Of a DNA stretch of 39,583 nt, positions 27,254 through 39,386 are shown one piece after another. Source of the DNA: Rhodocyclaceae bacterium (lineage in GTDB: Bacteria > Pseudomonadota > Gammaproteobacteria > Burkholderiales > Rhodocyclaceae). The notes under the pieces were generated by a model. The model was not told where the DNA came from, did not search any database, and worked only from the letters and a program-made list of their open reading frames with translations. The first letter of the stretch is position 1. Each line of letters opens with the position of its first letter. Where the stretch lies: assembly GCA_030682175.1 (NCBI GenBank), contig JAUXOM010000133.1, positions 1-39,583 on the forward strand, written 5' to 3'. The position numbers and the translations under genes were made by a program.

Positions 27254-28549
27254 TCAAGCCAACGCAGAATCCACCGGTTTATCAAGGATTTCGACCAGGT
27301 TGGCGAAGATAGGAAAAGCGTAAGGGGGGTAATTGCCAAGACGCAGGTACAGGTCACGTCCGATATCCCTCTCGCGCCAGCCGATTTCCCGGCCGATCAC
27401 CTCGATTTCCAGAAAGATTACAGAGTCCTCCTGGGTCATGGTGGACATGTGGCCATCCACAAGGCATTGCTCAATACCTGCGGCCTTCAGCGCCTGTCGC
27501 AATCCGGTCAAGCGCGTCTCCACATGATCCAGCAAACCCTTGAGGTCGGAAGAAAGTGAGGGATGCCCGGCGATATTCTCGCATTCCGCCAGGGCGTCCA
27601 ACAAGGTCTTGACCACCTGAATGGACTGGGAGGCATTCAGTGGGGTGGTCTCGCCGTTGGGCAAGGGGGTGCCAGCGTAGTTACGCTTCAGGGTTGAAAA
27701 CACCGATATGAGGCCGTGGGGATACTCACCTGGAACGCACTTGATGGCGAGGCAGGCGCGGGTGAGGACATCTTCCTGGCGCGTAAAAATTCCGCTCAGC
27801 GTTTCGGCCATGGAAAGTATCTGCGCCAATGGGGTGAGTTGCGTACCCGCCAACTGGCGCGGGTAACCACTCCCGTCAGAGCGCTCATGATGTGCCGCAA
27901 TGGCATCCGTTACGATTTCCGGATAGTGCGCGAGTTCACCGAGAACGATCTGGCCAATCAGCGGGTGCACGGCCAGATGCTTCCATTCATGCGGCTTGAG
28001 CAGGCGATCGGTGTGAAGATAGTCCGGATGCGTATACAGCAGGCCGATGTCGTGAATCAGCCCGGCCAAGGCCAGCATCACCAGATCATCATCGGAAAGC
28101 TTATGGTGTATGCCAAGCGATGCCGCGACCAAAGAGACGAGAACGCCATGCCTCATCTGCCCAGGCCGGCTGTTGTCGGCGACAGTCATCAGCAAGGCAG
28201 CGACTGGATGAAGCGATACTTTGGACAAGATTTTGAGTATGGCCACCTGCTTTTGCCCCATGACCACCTTCAGGGCCGGGACCTCCCCTATCAATCGATT
28301 TGCCTCGGCCAGAATCGACTGATGCGTCACGCCATCGACGACACTGAGGGAAGATTCCAGCGGCTTGCGCAATTTATGCTGGAGCAGCTTTTCCTTCATG
28401 GCCAGGTTAATCGGGGCGCCCTTGGCCAATAATTTGGTGCCATGGATATCAAAGACAGTTTCCGCAGCGACAACCTGCTTCGTCTCAGCCAGCCTCATTA
28501 TGTTATCGAGACAGTATTCGTTGACGGTGTTAAGTTCGCTGACTGCCAT
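27254..28549 (-). CDS. HD-GYP domain phosphodiesterase-like protein
   Basis: 431 residues. The metal-binding HD pair is in HDIGLLYTHPDYL (166-167). Downstream HEWKHLAVHPLIGQIVL and HHERSDGSGYP (220-230) give the full HD-GYP signature, so c-di-GMP hydrolysis is likely. The N-terminal 130 residues have no recognised domain and no membrane span, suggesting a cytoplasmic enzyme. AAGGGAG lies before the ATG at 28549. It converges with the GGDEF-EAL gene, with 39 bases between their stops. Confidence 0.88.
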   Translation of the reverse strand: MAVSELNTVNEYCLDNIMRLAETKQVVAAETVFDIHGTKLLAKGAPINLAMKEKLLQHKLRKPLESSLSVVDGVTHQSILAEANRLIGEVPALKVVMGQKQVAILKILSKVSLHPVAALLMTVADNSRPGQMRHGVLVSLVAASLGIHHKLSDDDLVMLALAGLIHDIGLLYTHPDYLHTDRLLKPHEWKHLAVHPLIGQIVLGELAHYPEIVTDAIAAHHERSDGSGYPRQLAGTQLTPLAQILSMAETLSGIFTRQEDVLTRACLAIKCVPGEYPHGLISVFSTLKRNYAGTPLPNGETTPLNASQSIQVVKTLLDALAECENIAGHPSLSSDLKGLLDHVETRLTGLRQALKAAGIEQCLVDGHMSTMTQEDSVIFLEIEVIGREIGWRERDIGRDLYLRLGNYPPYAFPIFANLVEILDKPVDSALA

Positions 28550-28891
28550 TTCGCTCCCTTGACAGATTTCCACCAATATTTGTGATTGTCATTTTATAAA
28601 TCGCGCTAGATGCTAGCAGATACTTCAATTTGCTTGTTTATAAATAAAGCGGCGCGCATAAGTTTTTACCATAGGCAGACCCGGTTTTCCGGTTGGCTGA
28701 TAGGTCACCGGCTTTGCAGCTCTCCGCAGATTGATGCAGAGTGATTCGTGAGTCGCCGACGGATGGCAATCTCGGTGATGGCCGGGATGAGCAGACCGCA
28801 ACATGATCCGCCCCGGTTTGTTGATCGCACACAGGTAATCCTTGCGCGCAGGCGCAATGCTCCTGCAGGAATTCTTTTAACTGCCGTGATG
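28550..28891. other. Intergenic region, no gene supported
   Basis: Upstream of the HD-GYP gene and downstream of the TSUP gene. Short frames exist on both strands but have no family-like sequence or ribosome site. On the minus strand one frame reads RGGSCCGLLIPAI, faintly like a BFD-type [2Fe-2S] region, too weak to annotate. The AT-rich part near 28570-28660 probably holds the HD-GYP promoter. Confidence 0.4.
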
Positions 28892-28954
28892 CACGCCGTA
28901 CCCCATGCGGGGCATTTCATACCCGCTGCGGGGCACGCCGTACCCCATGCGGGG
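28892..28954. repeat. Three 21-bp tandem repeats
   Basis: Units 28892-28912, 28913-28933 and 28934-28954; the first and third are identical (CACGCCGTACCCCATGCGGG then G), the middle one diverged. Each unit contains CCCC..GCGGGG and can fold on itself. A dispersed 22-bp motif begins six bases later. Confidence 0.85.
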
Positions 28955-28959
28955 CACGC

Positions 28960-28981
28960 CGTCCCGCCAGCGCCGACTTTT
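28960..28981 (-). repeat. Dispersed 22-bp motif, copy 5
   Basis: A perfect copy (CGTCCCGCCAGCGCCGACTT then TT on the plus strand), 11 bases from the stop codon of the TSUP gene. Confidence 0.8.
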
Positions 28982-28992
28982 ACCGTGGCGTA

Positions 28993-29784
28993 TCACAACA
29001 GACCTGTGGCCAGGCCGCTGCCAATCAGCACCATCATGGCCGCGACCGTCAGTTGGACAAAGCGCAGGCTCACCTTCTTCAACAGCCGCTTGCCAATCCA
29101 TGCGCCGGCAAACGCGCAGAGCGTTGCGGCAATCACCAGACCACCGTTTTCGCCCCGCAAAACCGCCCAGCCGCCGCCATGGAAAGCCGCGCCATAGACC
29201 ACCAGCCGCACGGCATCGACCAGCACCGCACAGGCGGCACTGGTGCCGACGAACGCCTCTTTGGAAAGCCCGGCCTTGACCAGGAAGGCGGCGCGAAAAG
29301 CGCCCTGATTGCCGGACAGCCCGCCGAAGAAACCCGACAACAATCCGCCAAGCGGCATCCAGCGAGGCGCAAAGGACAGCCCGGCAAAACGCGGCGACAA
29401 CTCGAGCAAGGCGAAGACCACAATCAACAGCCCGACGACCGCCTTGACCGGCGTGACCTCATGCAATCGATCGCCAAGCTGATAGCTGGTCCATGCCGGC
29501 AGATGGGCAAACAAGGCCAGCAGGCTCGCGCCGGCAATGGCGGCCAGCGCCGCGGTCAGGCCGAAGCGGGCGACGATCCGCCAGTCCGCATTGCGCCCGA
29601 CCAGCCCGATCTTGAACAGATTGTTGGACAGGTGCACCACGGCCGTCATGGCAATGGCCGTCGGGATCGGGAAAAACAGGGCGAAGGCCGGGGTAAGCAG
29701 GGTGCCCAGGCCAAAGCCGGAAAACAGCGTCAGGCCGGAAGCCAGCACGGCGACGAGACAGATCGTCAGATAGTCAATCTGCAT
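28993..29784 (-). CDS. TSUP family (TauE/SafE) membrane permease
   Basis: 263 residues with about eight hydrophobic spans. The N-terminal LTICLVAVLASGLTLFSGFG and the mid-protein GGLLSGFFGGLSGNQGAFRA match the two related halves of TSUP (PF01925) proteins, which export or import sulfur-containing or organic anions. Substrate unknown. No strong Shine-Dalgarno site. It stands alone between two repeat-rich gaps, inside the block bounded by the inverted 163-bp elements. Confidence 0.87.
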   Translation of the reverse strand: MQIDYLTICLVAVLASGLTLFSGFGLGTLLTPAFALFFPIPTAIAMTAVVHLSNNLFKIGLVGRNADWRIVARFGLTAALAAIAGASLLALFAHLPAWTSYQLGDRLHEVTPVKAVVGLLIVVFALLELSPRFAGLSFAPRWMPLGGLLSGFFGGLSGNQGAFRAAFLVKAGLSKEAFVGTSAACAVLVDAVRLVVYGAAFHGGGWAVLRGENGGLVIAATLCAFAGAWIGKRLLKKVSLRFVQLTVAAMMVLIGSGLATGLL

Positions 29785-29830
29785 TCAGGCTAACTTTCAT
29801 GGCGGCAGACACCACCCCTGATGTTGAAAT

Positions 29831-29891
29831 CCGTCATTCCCGCGCGTCATCCCCGATAAAAACAGTCGGGGATGACGCGCGGGAATGACGG
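29831..29891. repeat. 26-bp perfect inverted repeat
   Basis: Arms 29831-29856 (starting CCGTCATTCCCGCGCGTCAT) and 29866-29891 are exact reverse complements around a 9-base loop. It is upstream of TSUP and downstream of the dCache-GGDEF gene. The CGTCATTCC ends relate it to the REP-like elements at 9485-9553 and 14977-15041. Confidence 0.85.
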
Positions 29892-29934
29892 TGCTTGAAT
29901 TGTGTTTCACGAAAATGTTCCACGTTTCACGCTA

Positions 29935-30097
29935 AAAACCCCGGTTCGCACCACGGAGAGCACAGCGGACACGGAGAAAAAGCGCAGGCACACAACATTC
30001 AGGCACAGCCAACGGGCGATATGCTCTTGTTTCGTAACGCCTGGTTTTTTCTCCGTGATCACCGTGTCCTCCGTGGTGAACTGCTTTTTCCAGGTTC
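29935..30097 (-). mobile_element. 163-bp MITE-like repeat, copy B
   Basis: The reverse-oriented partner of 25134-25296, differing at a modest number of positions. It begins with AAAAACCCCGGTTCGCACCA and ends CTGCTTTTTCCAGGTTC. Internal motifs CCACGGAGAGCACAGCGGAC and CTCCGTGATCACCGTGTCC are the inverted ends. It lies 13 bases beyond the stop of the dCache-GGDEF gene. Confidence 0.85.
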
Positions 30098-30110
30098 AGC
30101 GGCAAGATGC

Positions 30111-31574
30111 CTAGTCAGGGAACAGCACCACCCCGACACGGTTGCGCCCGCCGTGCTTGGCGGAATACAGCCCGCGATCCGCGCGATTGATCCATTGGTC
30201 GGGCGATTCGCTGCTGTCATACTCGGCCACCCCGACACTGATCGTTACCTTGACCTTTTGCCGTGCCACGTCGAATTCCTGTTGCTCGATGTCGTGCCGC
30301 AGTTTCTCGGCGATGCGCCGCGCCTCGGCCAGATCGCAGGCACGCAGCACCAGCAGGAACTCTTCGCCGCCCCAGCGCACCGCGATGTCCGACTCCCGCA
30401 AGCTGTCATGCAGCAACTGCGCCACGCCCTGCAGGACACGGTCACCGGAGAGATGACCGTGGCTGTCGTTGATCTCCTTGAAATGGTCCAGGTCGACTAA
30501 CAGCGCGGAAGTCGGCCGCGGCTCGCGCCGATACTCGGCCACCAGCTTGTCGATGAAGATGGTGAAGGCCTGGCGATTCAACAGGCCCGTGAGCTTGTCG
30601 GTTGCCGCCAGTTCCTCCATGCGCTGCTGATAACGCGCAAGCGCCAGATGGGTCAGGAACAGCACCACCAGCGTTACCACCAGGCTGATGCCGAGGTTGA
30701 CGTAGAGCGTCTGGCGGATTTCCGCCAGGGCCGGTGCCTCGTTCTGCTCGACGAACAGATACCACTTGAGCTCGGGCAGATAATTCACATTGAGGATATG
30801 GTTGTCGCCAGCGGCCCGGTACTGGTAGGAACCGCTTTTTTCCTTGAGGATGCGCTCGACCAGTGCGCCCAGACCTTCGACCGCGCGCAAATTCGCATCG
30901 CGCTCGACACGGTTGCCGAAGATCACGACCTTGCCCTGCTCATCGACGAAATAAATGCTGCGCTGAAAACGCTTCTGATAGTCGGCAACCAGGTGGCGCA
31001 CGGCATCCACCGTGAGGCCGACGCCGGTTACGCCGATGTAATTTCCGGAAAAATCGAATACGCGGTAGTTGATGAATATCGTCATGGCGTCCTGGTTGGC
31101 GAGGTCGGGATCGACATTGATTTCGTAGTCTGCCGCCATCGCGCTGACGCGGTAGTACCAGGCATCGCGCGGTTCGGTCCGCGATACTTGCTTGAGAACA
31201 CCTGCACTGGTGTAGTAATTGCCGCTCTTCTCCGAAACAAAGAAGCTGCTGAAAGCACCGTAACGTTTCTTGATCTCGCCCAGATAGCGGGCCATCTCGC
31301 CAACATTCAACTCCCCCTGCAGCACCCAGTCGCGCACAAAGGTGTCGCTGGCCATGGTCGAAGAAATCAGCACGGGCCGCACCAGATCCTTCTGAATCTC
31401 CGAATAGATGTTGTTCGAAGTGAGTGGCAGATCCTGCTCGATGATGGCGTCGCGTATCGCCTGCTTGGAAACGAAATAGCCAAACAGGGTCGTCGCAAAG
31501 AAGCCGGCGAAAAGAAGGAGGCTCACCAGCAGCAACAGGCTGCGGCGGTCGAAGATGCGATGCTGTTGGGTCAT
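30111..31574 (-). CDS. dCache-GGDEF diguanylate cyclase
   Basis: 487 residues. Transmembrane helices at about 12-35 (LLLLVSLLLFAGFFATTLFG) and 290-310 (LGISLVVTLVVLFLTHLAL) flank a periplasmic dCache-type sensor domain (about 40-285; YYRVSAMAADYEINVD, FINYRVFDFSGNYIGVTGVGL). The C-terminal GGDEF domain has LVDLDHFKEINDSHGHLSGD, GGEEF at 402-406 and an intact RxxD inhibitory site (R393-D396). It should make c-di-GMP in response to a small periplasmic ligand and be feedback-inhibited. The catalytic set is complete. Confidence 0.93.
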   Translation of the reverse strand: MTQQHRIFDRRSLLLLVSLLLFAGFFATTLFGYFVSKQAIRDAIIEQDLPLTSNNIYSEIQKDLVRPVLISSTMASDTFVRDWVLQGELNVGEMARYLGEIKKRYGAFSSFFVSEKSGNYYTSAGVLKQVSRTEPRDAWYYRVSAMAADYEINVDPDLANQDAMTIFINYRVFDFSGNYIGVTGVGLTVDAVRHLVADYQKRFQRSIYFVDEQGKVVIFGNRVERDANLRAVEGLGALVERILKEKSGSYQYRAAGDNHILNVNYLPELKWYLFVEQNEAPALAEIRQTLYVNLGISLVVTLVVLFLTHLALARYQQRMEELAATDKLTGLLNRQAFTIFIDKLVAEYRREPRPTSALLVDLDHFKEINDSHGHLSGDRVLQGVAQLLHDSLRESDIAVRWGGEEFLLVLRACDLAEARRIAEKLRHDIEQQEFDVARQKVKVTISVGVAEYDSSESPDQWINRADRGLYSAKHGGRNRVGVVLFPD

Positions 31575-31830
31575 GGCCTGGGTAACATTCAGCGAGACTG
31601 CGATATTGTCACAAAGGGAAGCCGGGCCCCAGGATTTTCATACTGGCAGCATCGGCCATCCTTGTTTTCGCGTAAAAATTGCCACGGCGCGGATGCTCCT
31701 TGTCGCAGTGGTGCTTTTTCTTCTTGTCCTGACGCTTCTTTGGACCGCCCCACACCGCCTCCGCGGAGCCAGCGCCGCGCCCTGCGCCGCATGCGGCCGA
31801 TTCATGCATCCATCAAAACTTTCTAAGTTA
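31575..31830. other. Intergenic region upstream of the aceA promoter
   Basis: No gene is supported. A plus-strand frame encodes a short hydrophobic peptide (MLLVAVVLFLLVLTLLW, from about 31693), and a lysine-rich frame runs opposite to it; neither has a ribosome site or family match. The stretch holds the promoter of the divergent dCache-GGDEF gene. Confidence 0.4.
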
Positions 31831-31876
31831 TATCTTATATAAGACACTTGTTGCTTTGCAATAAGACCAGTATACT
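31831..31876 (+). promoter_or_regulatory. aceA promoter with GntR-like operator
   Basis: -35 TTGTTG (31848-31853) and -10 TATACT (31871-31876) with a 17-base spacer. Just upstream is TATCTTAT/ATAAGACA (31831-31846), with perfect palindrome core TCTTATATAAGA (31833-31844). A further half-site, ATAAGACC (31861-31868), lies in the spacer, 22 bases from the first. The ATAAGACA half-site equals that of the gntR/mdh operator. Confidence 0.65.
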
Positions 31877-31972
31877 GCATCGCACCTGACCCGCGCGGCC
31901 ATCCAGAAGGCTTGCGGGCAAGCGGAAACACATCAAGTTTCACCCCGACTACGCTCTGAGAGGACCCCTGAC

Positions 31973-33283
31973 ATGACCGATCGCAAAACACAAATCGAGG
32001 CCCTGGAAAAAGACTGGGCCAGCAATCCCCGCTGGAAAGGCGTCAAGCGCGGCTATAGCGCGGCAGACGTCGTCCGTCTGCGCGGGTCACTGCCCATCGA
32101 GCACACGCTGGCGCGGCGCGGCGCCGAGAAGCTGTGGGAAAAGATCAACGGCGGCGCCAAAAAGGGCTATGTGAACGCCTTCGGCGCCATCACCGCCGGC
32201 CAGGCCATGCAGCAGGCCAAGGCCGGACTGGAGGCCGTCTATCTGTCCGGCTGGCAGGTCGCCGCCGACGGCAACACCTCCGAAACCATGTACCCGGACC
32301 AGTCGCTGTATGCCTACGATTCCGTTCCCGCCATGGTGCGCCGCATCAACAACACCTTCAAGCGCGCCGACGAAATCCAGTGGTCGCGCGACATCAATCC
32401 CGGCGACAAGGAATTCATCGACTACTTCCTGCCGATCGTGGCCGATGCCGAAGCCGGCTTCGGCGGCGTGCTCAACGCCTTCGAACTGATGAAGAACATG
32501 ATCGCCGCCGGCGCCGCCGGCGTGCATTTCGAGGACCAGCTCGCCGCCGTGAAGAAGTGCGGCCACATGGGCGGCAAGGTGCTGGTACCGACGCAGGAAG
32601 CCTGCGAGAAACTGATCTCCGCCCGCTTCGCCGCAGACGTGATGAACGTGCCGACCATCGTGCTGGCGCGCACCGACGCCGAAGCCGCCAACCTCCTGAC
32701 CTCCGACCACGACGCCAACGACAAGCCCTTCCTCACCGGCGAACGCACCGCCGAAGGCTTCTACCGCGTCAAGAACGGCCTGGAGCAGGCCATCAGCCGC
32801 GGTGTCGCCTACGCGCCCTACGCCGACCTGGTGTGGTGCGAAACCGGCACGCCCGACCTCGGCTTCGCCCGCGAATTCGCCGAAGCCGTGCTGGCCAAGT
32901 GTCCCGGCAAGCTCTTGTCCTACAACTGTTCGCCCTCCTTCAACTGGAAGAAGAACCTCGACGACAAGACCATCGCGAAGTTCCAGGACGAACTCGCGGC
33001 GATGGGTTACAAGTACCAGTTCATCACGCTGGCCGGCATCCACATCAACTGGTTCAACACCTTCCAGTTTGCCCACGCCTACGCCCGCGGCGAAGGCATG
33101 AAGCACTACGTGAACATGGTGCAGGAACAGGAATTCGCCGCCCGCGACAAGGGCTACACCTTTGTCTCGCACCAGCAGGAAGTCGGCGCCGGCTACTTCG
33201 ACGACGTCACCACCGTCATCCAGGGCGGCCAGTCCAGCGTCAAGGCGCTGACCGGCTCGACGGAGGAGGAGCAGTTTCACTGA
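31973..33283 (+). CDS. aceA: Isocitrate lyase
   Basis: First enzyme of the glyoxylate shunt, 436 residues: splits isocitrate into succinate and glyoxylate. The signature KKCGHMGGK is at 194-202 with catalytic C196; ADAEAGFGG (157-165) and [12 protein letters not shown] are the other active-site blocks. GAGAGGA lies upstream of the ATG. No malate synthase gene is in this window. The gene is flanked by c-di-GMP genes and ends in its own terminator, so it is monocistronic. Confidence 0.96.
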   Translation: MTDRKTQIEALEKDWASNPRWKGVKRGYSAADVVRLRGSLPIEHTLARRGAEKLWEKINGGAKKGYVNAFGAITAGQAMQQAKAGLEAVYLSGWQVAADGNTSETMYPDQSLYAYDSVPAMVRRINNTFKRADEIQWSRDINPGDKEFIDYFLPIVADAEAGFGGVLNAFELMKNMIAAGAAGVHFEDQLAAVKKCGHMGGKVLVPTQEACEKLISARFAADVMNVPTIVLARTDAEAANLLTSDHDANDKPFLTGERTAEGFYRVKNGLEQAISRGVAYAPYADLVWCETGTPDLGFAREFAEAVLAKCPGKLLSYNCSPSFNWKKNLDDKTIAKFQDELAAMGYKYQFITLAGIHINWFNTFQFAHAYARGEGMKHYVNMVQEQEFAARDKGYTFVSHQQEVGAGYFDDVTTVIQGGQSSVKALTGSTEEEQFH

Positions 33284-33333
33284 TACGGATAGGCAAGTAT
33301 TGAACCCTCGCTACAGAGGGAGTGGAGCGAAGG

Positions 33334-33364
33334 AGCCGTGCCGGGCAACCGGTACGGCTTTTTT
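33334..33364 (+). terminator. Intrinsic terminator after aceA
   Basis: AGCCGTGCCGG (33334-33344) and CCGGTACGGCT (33349-33359) form an 11-bp stem with one mismatch around a GCAA tetraloop, followed by six T. Confidence 0.9.
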
Positions 33365-33416
33365 GCGGGTGCACTGAAAGTCGATCTCTCCAGCCAGTCT
33401 CTTTATGTATTACTAT

Positions 33417-33427
33417 TGTCTTATACA
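33417..33427 (+). promoter_or_regulatory. TGTCTTAT motif upstream of the hybrid kinase
   Basis: TGTCTTATACA lies 40 bases before the kinase start. The TGTCTTAT half-site matches the gntR/mdh operator, but there is no good second arm, and TATACA (33422-33427) could simply be a -10 box. Confidence 0.35.
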
Positions 33428-33466
33428 GCAAGGTCCGCACAGCACCAAATGGGGTAAGATTCCCAA

Positions 33467-37077
<3,611 letters not shown>

Positions 37078-37081
<4 letters not shown>

Positions 37082-38049
37082 TGACCCCGCCCACCGGCCC
37101 CCGCTCCGAACCGCCCGCCCTGGACATTTTGCCGCCCTGCCCACGCCTGCTGATCGTCGATGACCAGCCCATCAACATCCAGGCGCTCTACCAGGCGTTC
37201 CAGGACGATCACGAAGTATTCATGGCCACCAGCGGCGAACAGGCGCTCGATTTCTGCCGCCGCGATCCACCCGACCTGATCCTGCTCGATGTGATGATGC
37301 CGGGAATGGATGGACTGGAAGTCTGCCGCCGCCTCAAGGCTGACTCTGCCACCGCCGATATCCCGGTCATTTTTGTCACGGCCCAGGAAGATCCGGCGGA
37401 CGAAACCCGCGCTCTGGAAGCCGGCGGCGTGGACTTCATCATCAAGCCGATCAACCGGGCCGTGGTGCGCGCCCGGGTGCGCACCCATCTGACCTTGAAA
37501 GCCCAGGCCGACCTGCTGCGCAGCCTCGCCTTCATCGATGGCCTGACCGGCGTCGCGAACCGCCGGCGCTTCGATGAAAGCCTTCACGTTGAATGGCGCC
37601 ACTGCCGGCGGGGTGCGATACCGCTGACACTGATCATGATCGACATCGACCATTTCAAGCACTACAACGACCTGTATGGCCATCAAGCCGGCGACGCCTG
37701 CCTGCAGAAGGTTGCCGCCGCCATCCGGGCGGGCCTCGGCCGCTCCCACGACCTGGTGGCGCGCTACGGCGGTGAGGAGTTTGTCTGCCTGCTGCCCGAT
37801 TGCGCCCCGCAAGGCGCGGCCCGCAAGGCCGCAGCGCTGCGCCAGGCGGTCGCGGCACTGGACATGCCACACGAATCATCGGCAACCGCAGCGCAGGTCA
37901 CCATCAGCGTAGGCGCCGCCACCTGCATCCCTGACGCCAATACCAACCCTGACCAGTTGCTCGCCGCAGCCGATGCCGCGCTGTACGCCGCCAAGACCGG
38001 AGGGCGCAACCGCGTCTGCGAGACCGTGCTTGGCAAGCTGGCACATTGA
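37078..38049 (+). CDS. Response regulator diguanylate cyclase (REC-GGDEF)
   Basis: 323 residues. The receiver domain (about 20-135) has phospho-acceptor D71 in LILLDVMMPGMDG. The GGDEF domain (about 150-320) has MIDIDHFKHYNDLYGHQAGD, GGEEF at 231-235 and the inhibitory RxxD at R222-D225. It overlaps the hybrid kinase by ATGA, so phosphotransfer from that kinase's Hpt to D71, switching on c-di-GMP synthesis, is the simplest reading. A small inverted repeat follows the stop. Confidence 0.94.
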
Positions 38050-38050
38050 C

Positions 38051-38085
38051 TTTCATGATCGGCGGCGAGCGCCCCCGATCATGGA
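38051..38085. repeat. Inverted repeat after the REC-GGDEF gene
   Basis: CATGATCGG (38054-38062) pairs with CCGATCATG (38075-38083), starting directly after the stop. No T-run follows, so it is a weak terminator at best. The TTTCATGAT end resembles the arms at 39387-39435. Confidence 0.55.
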
Positions 38086-38202
38086 AACGCCCGCCCCCCT
38101 TTGTGCGCCGCTGGCCAAGCGCGGCTTCAGCCGCGCCGGCAAGCCCGGCACGTTGCAGGTCAACTACGGCTTGCTCGCCAATGCCATCGTCCTGCGCCAG
38201 TT

Positions 38203-38224
38203 GAAAGTCGGCGCTGGCGGGACG
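38203..38224 (+). repeat. Dispersed 22-bp motif, copy 6
   Basis: GAAAGTCGGCGCTGGCGGGA then CG, one mismatch to the consensus, in the gap before the alpha/beta hydrolase gene. Confidence 0.78.
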
Positions 38225-38294
38225 GCGATAGCTGGCACGCAGGGGCAAAGCCAATCAGGCAGAATGCACTTTTGTCAAAGCGGCGAAAGCAGGC

Positions 38295-39161
38295 ATGGAA
38301 GCGGCAAGGACATTCACGACGGACGACGGCGTCCGCATCGCCTACCGGCTCATGCGGCAGGGCGCGCCGCGCCGCACCCTCGTTCTCATCCACGGCCTGG
38401 CCAGCAACCTGACGCGCTGGTCGGAATTCGCGGCGACGACGCGGCTGACGGAAAGCTGGGACGTGTTGCGCCTCGATCTGCGCGGCCACGGCGGTTCGCT
38501 GTACCGCGGCCGCGTCGGCATGCAGGTCTGGTGCGACGACCTGGCGGCGCTGCTCGACGCCGCGGATGTGCCGCAAGCGGTGCTCGTCGGCCATTGCCTG
38601 GGTGCCAACCTTGCGTTGTGGTTCGCCCACCGCGCGCCGGAACGGGTCGCCGGGCTGGTACTGATCGAGCCGATGTTCCGCCAGGCACTGGCCGGCACAC
38701 TGGCGCGCGCCGCCGCCTGGCGCCCGCTCTTCGCCGCACTCGTGCCGCTACTCACGGCACTTGCCGCGCTCGGCCTTCACCGGCGACGCCTCGCGCCGCT
38801 TGACCTGGCCGAACTCGACCGCGCCGCGCGCGCGGCACTGGCCGCCGCCGGCGGCGCCATTCCGCAGGCGCGCTACGCGTCGCCGCTGGAGGACCTGCGC
38901 AGCCTGCCGACGGCGGTGTATCTCCAGGACTTCATCGCCGTCACCGGTCCGCTGCCCGAACTCACGTCCCTCTCCGCTCCGGTACTGGCGCTCCTGTCGG
39001 CGGGCGGCACGTTCAGCAATCCGGAAACGACCGCCGGGCTGCTCACCGCCCTGCCCGACTGCCGCATCGAGCGTATCGCGGCACAGCACTGGATTCCGAC
39101 GGAACAGCCGCTGGCGATGCGCACGGCCATCGAGGACTGGTGCGCAACCCGTTTAACGTGA
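38295..39161 (+). CDS. Alpha/beta hydrolase with cysteine in the nucleophile elbow
   Basis: 288 residues, alpha/beta hydrolase fold. The oxyanion-hole motif is LIHGLASN (31-38). The nucleophile elbow reads GHCLGA, with C101 where most relatives have serine; H265 (AQHWIP) is the likely catalytic histidine. The usual acid after strand 7 is not obvious (LLSAGGTFSNPE). A Cys-His arrangement occurs in dienelactone hydrolases, but the overall sequence looks like the ordinary esterase/lipase branch. Substrate unknown. No strong Shine-Dalgarno site. Confidence 0.85.
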   Translation: MEAARTFTTDDGVRIAYRLMRQGAPRRTLVLIHGLASNLTRWSEFAATTRLTESWDVLRLDLRGHGGSLYRGRVGMQVWCDDLAALLDAADVPQAVLVGHCLGANLALWFAHRAPERVAGLVLIEPMFRQALAGTLARAAAWRPLFAALVPLLTALAALGLHRRRLAPLDLAELDRAARAALAAAGGAIPQARYASPLEDLRSLPTAVYLQDFIAVTGPLPELTSLSAPVLALLSAGGTFSNPETTAGLLTALPDCRIERIAAQHWIPTEQPLAMRTAIEDWCATRLT

Positions 39162-39386
39162 AAAGGCAGCGTTTGCGCCGGGCCAGTCCCAAGCAAACAC
39201 GGCACGCGGCGCCAGCCACCAGGCCGCAGGACAGTCGAAGACTGGTCTCGCGAAGCGAGATGCGGCTTTATCGCACACAATCCGCTCCGACCTCAAACCA
39301 CCGCACCCCGTAACAAACGAGCGCAGCGAGCAAACCTTGACCCCCGCCTCGGGGCGGGGGCTGGGGGTGAGGGGCCATGGGAAGTG
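39162..39386. other. Intergenic region with G-tract repeat, no gene seen
   Basis: No supported frame. At 39342-39375 lies a C/G-tract repeat (GACCCCCGCCTCGGGGCGGG then GGCTGGGGGTGAGGGG) resembling the one at 12174-12219. Confidence 0.5.

Noticed and set aside
28705-28920. BFD-like [2Fe-2S] domain remnant on the minus strand (RGGSCCGLLIPAI)
   Set aside because: Only a few residues resemble the domain; the cysteine spacing is incomplete and there is no start signal.
31690-31842. Small plus-strand membrane peptide gene upstream of aceA
   Set aside because: No Shine-Dalgarno site; the frame runs into the aceA operator, and an equally long lysine-rich frame lies opposite.
38341-39161. Classifying the hydrolase as dienelactone hydrolase because of the cysteine
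   Set aside because: The rest of the sequence follows the ordinary esterase/lipase pattern, and the dienelactone hydrolase context genes are absent.
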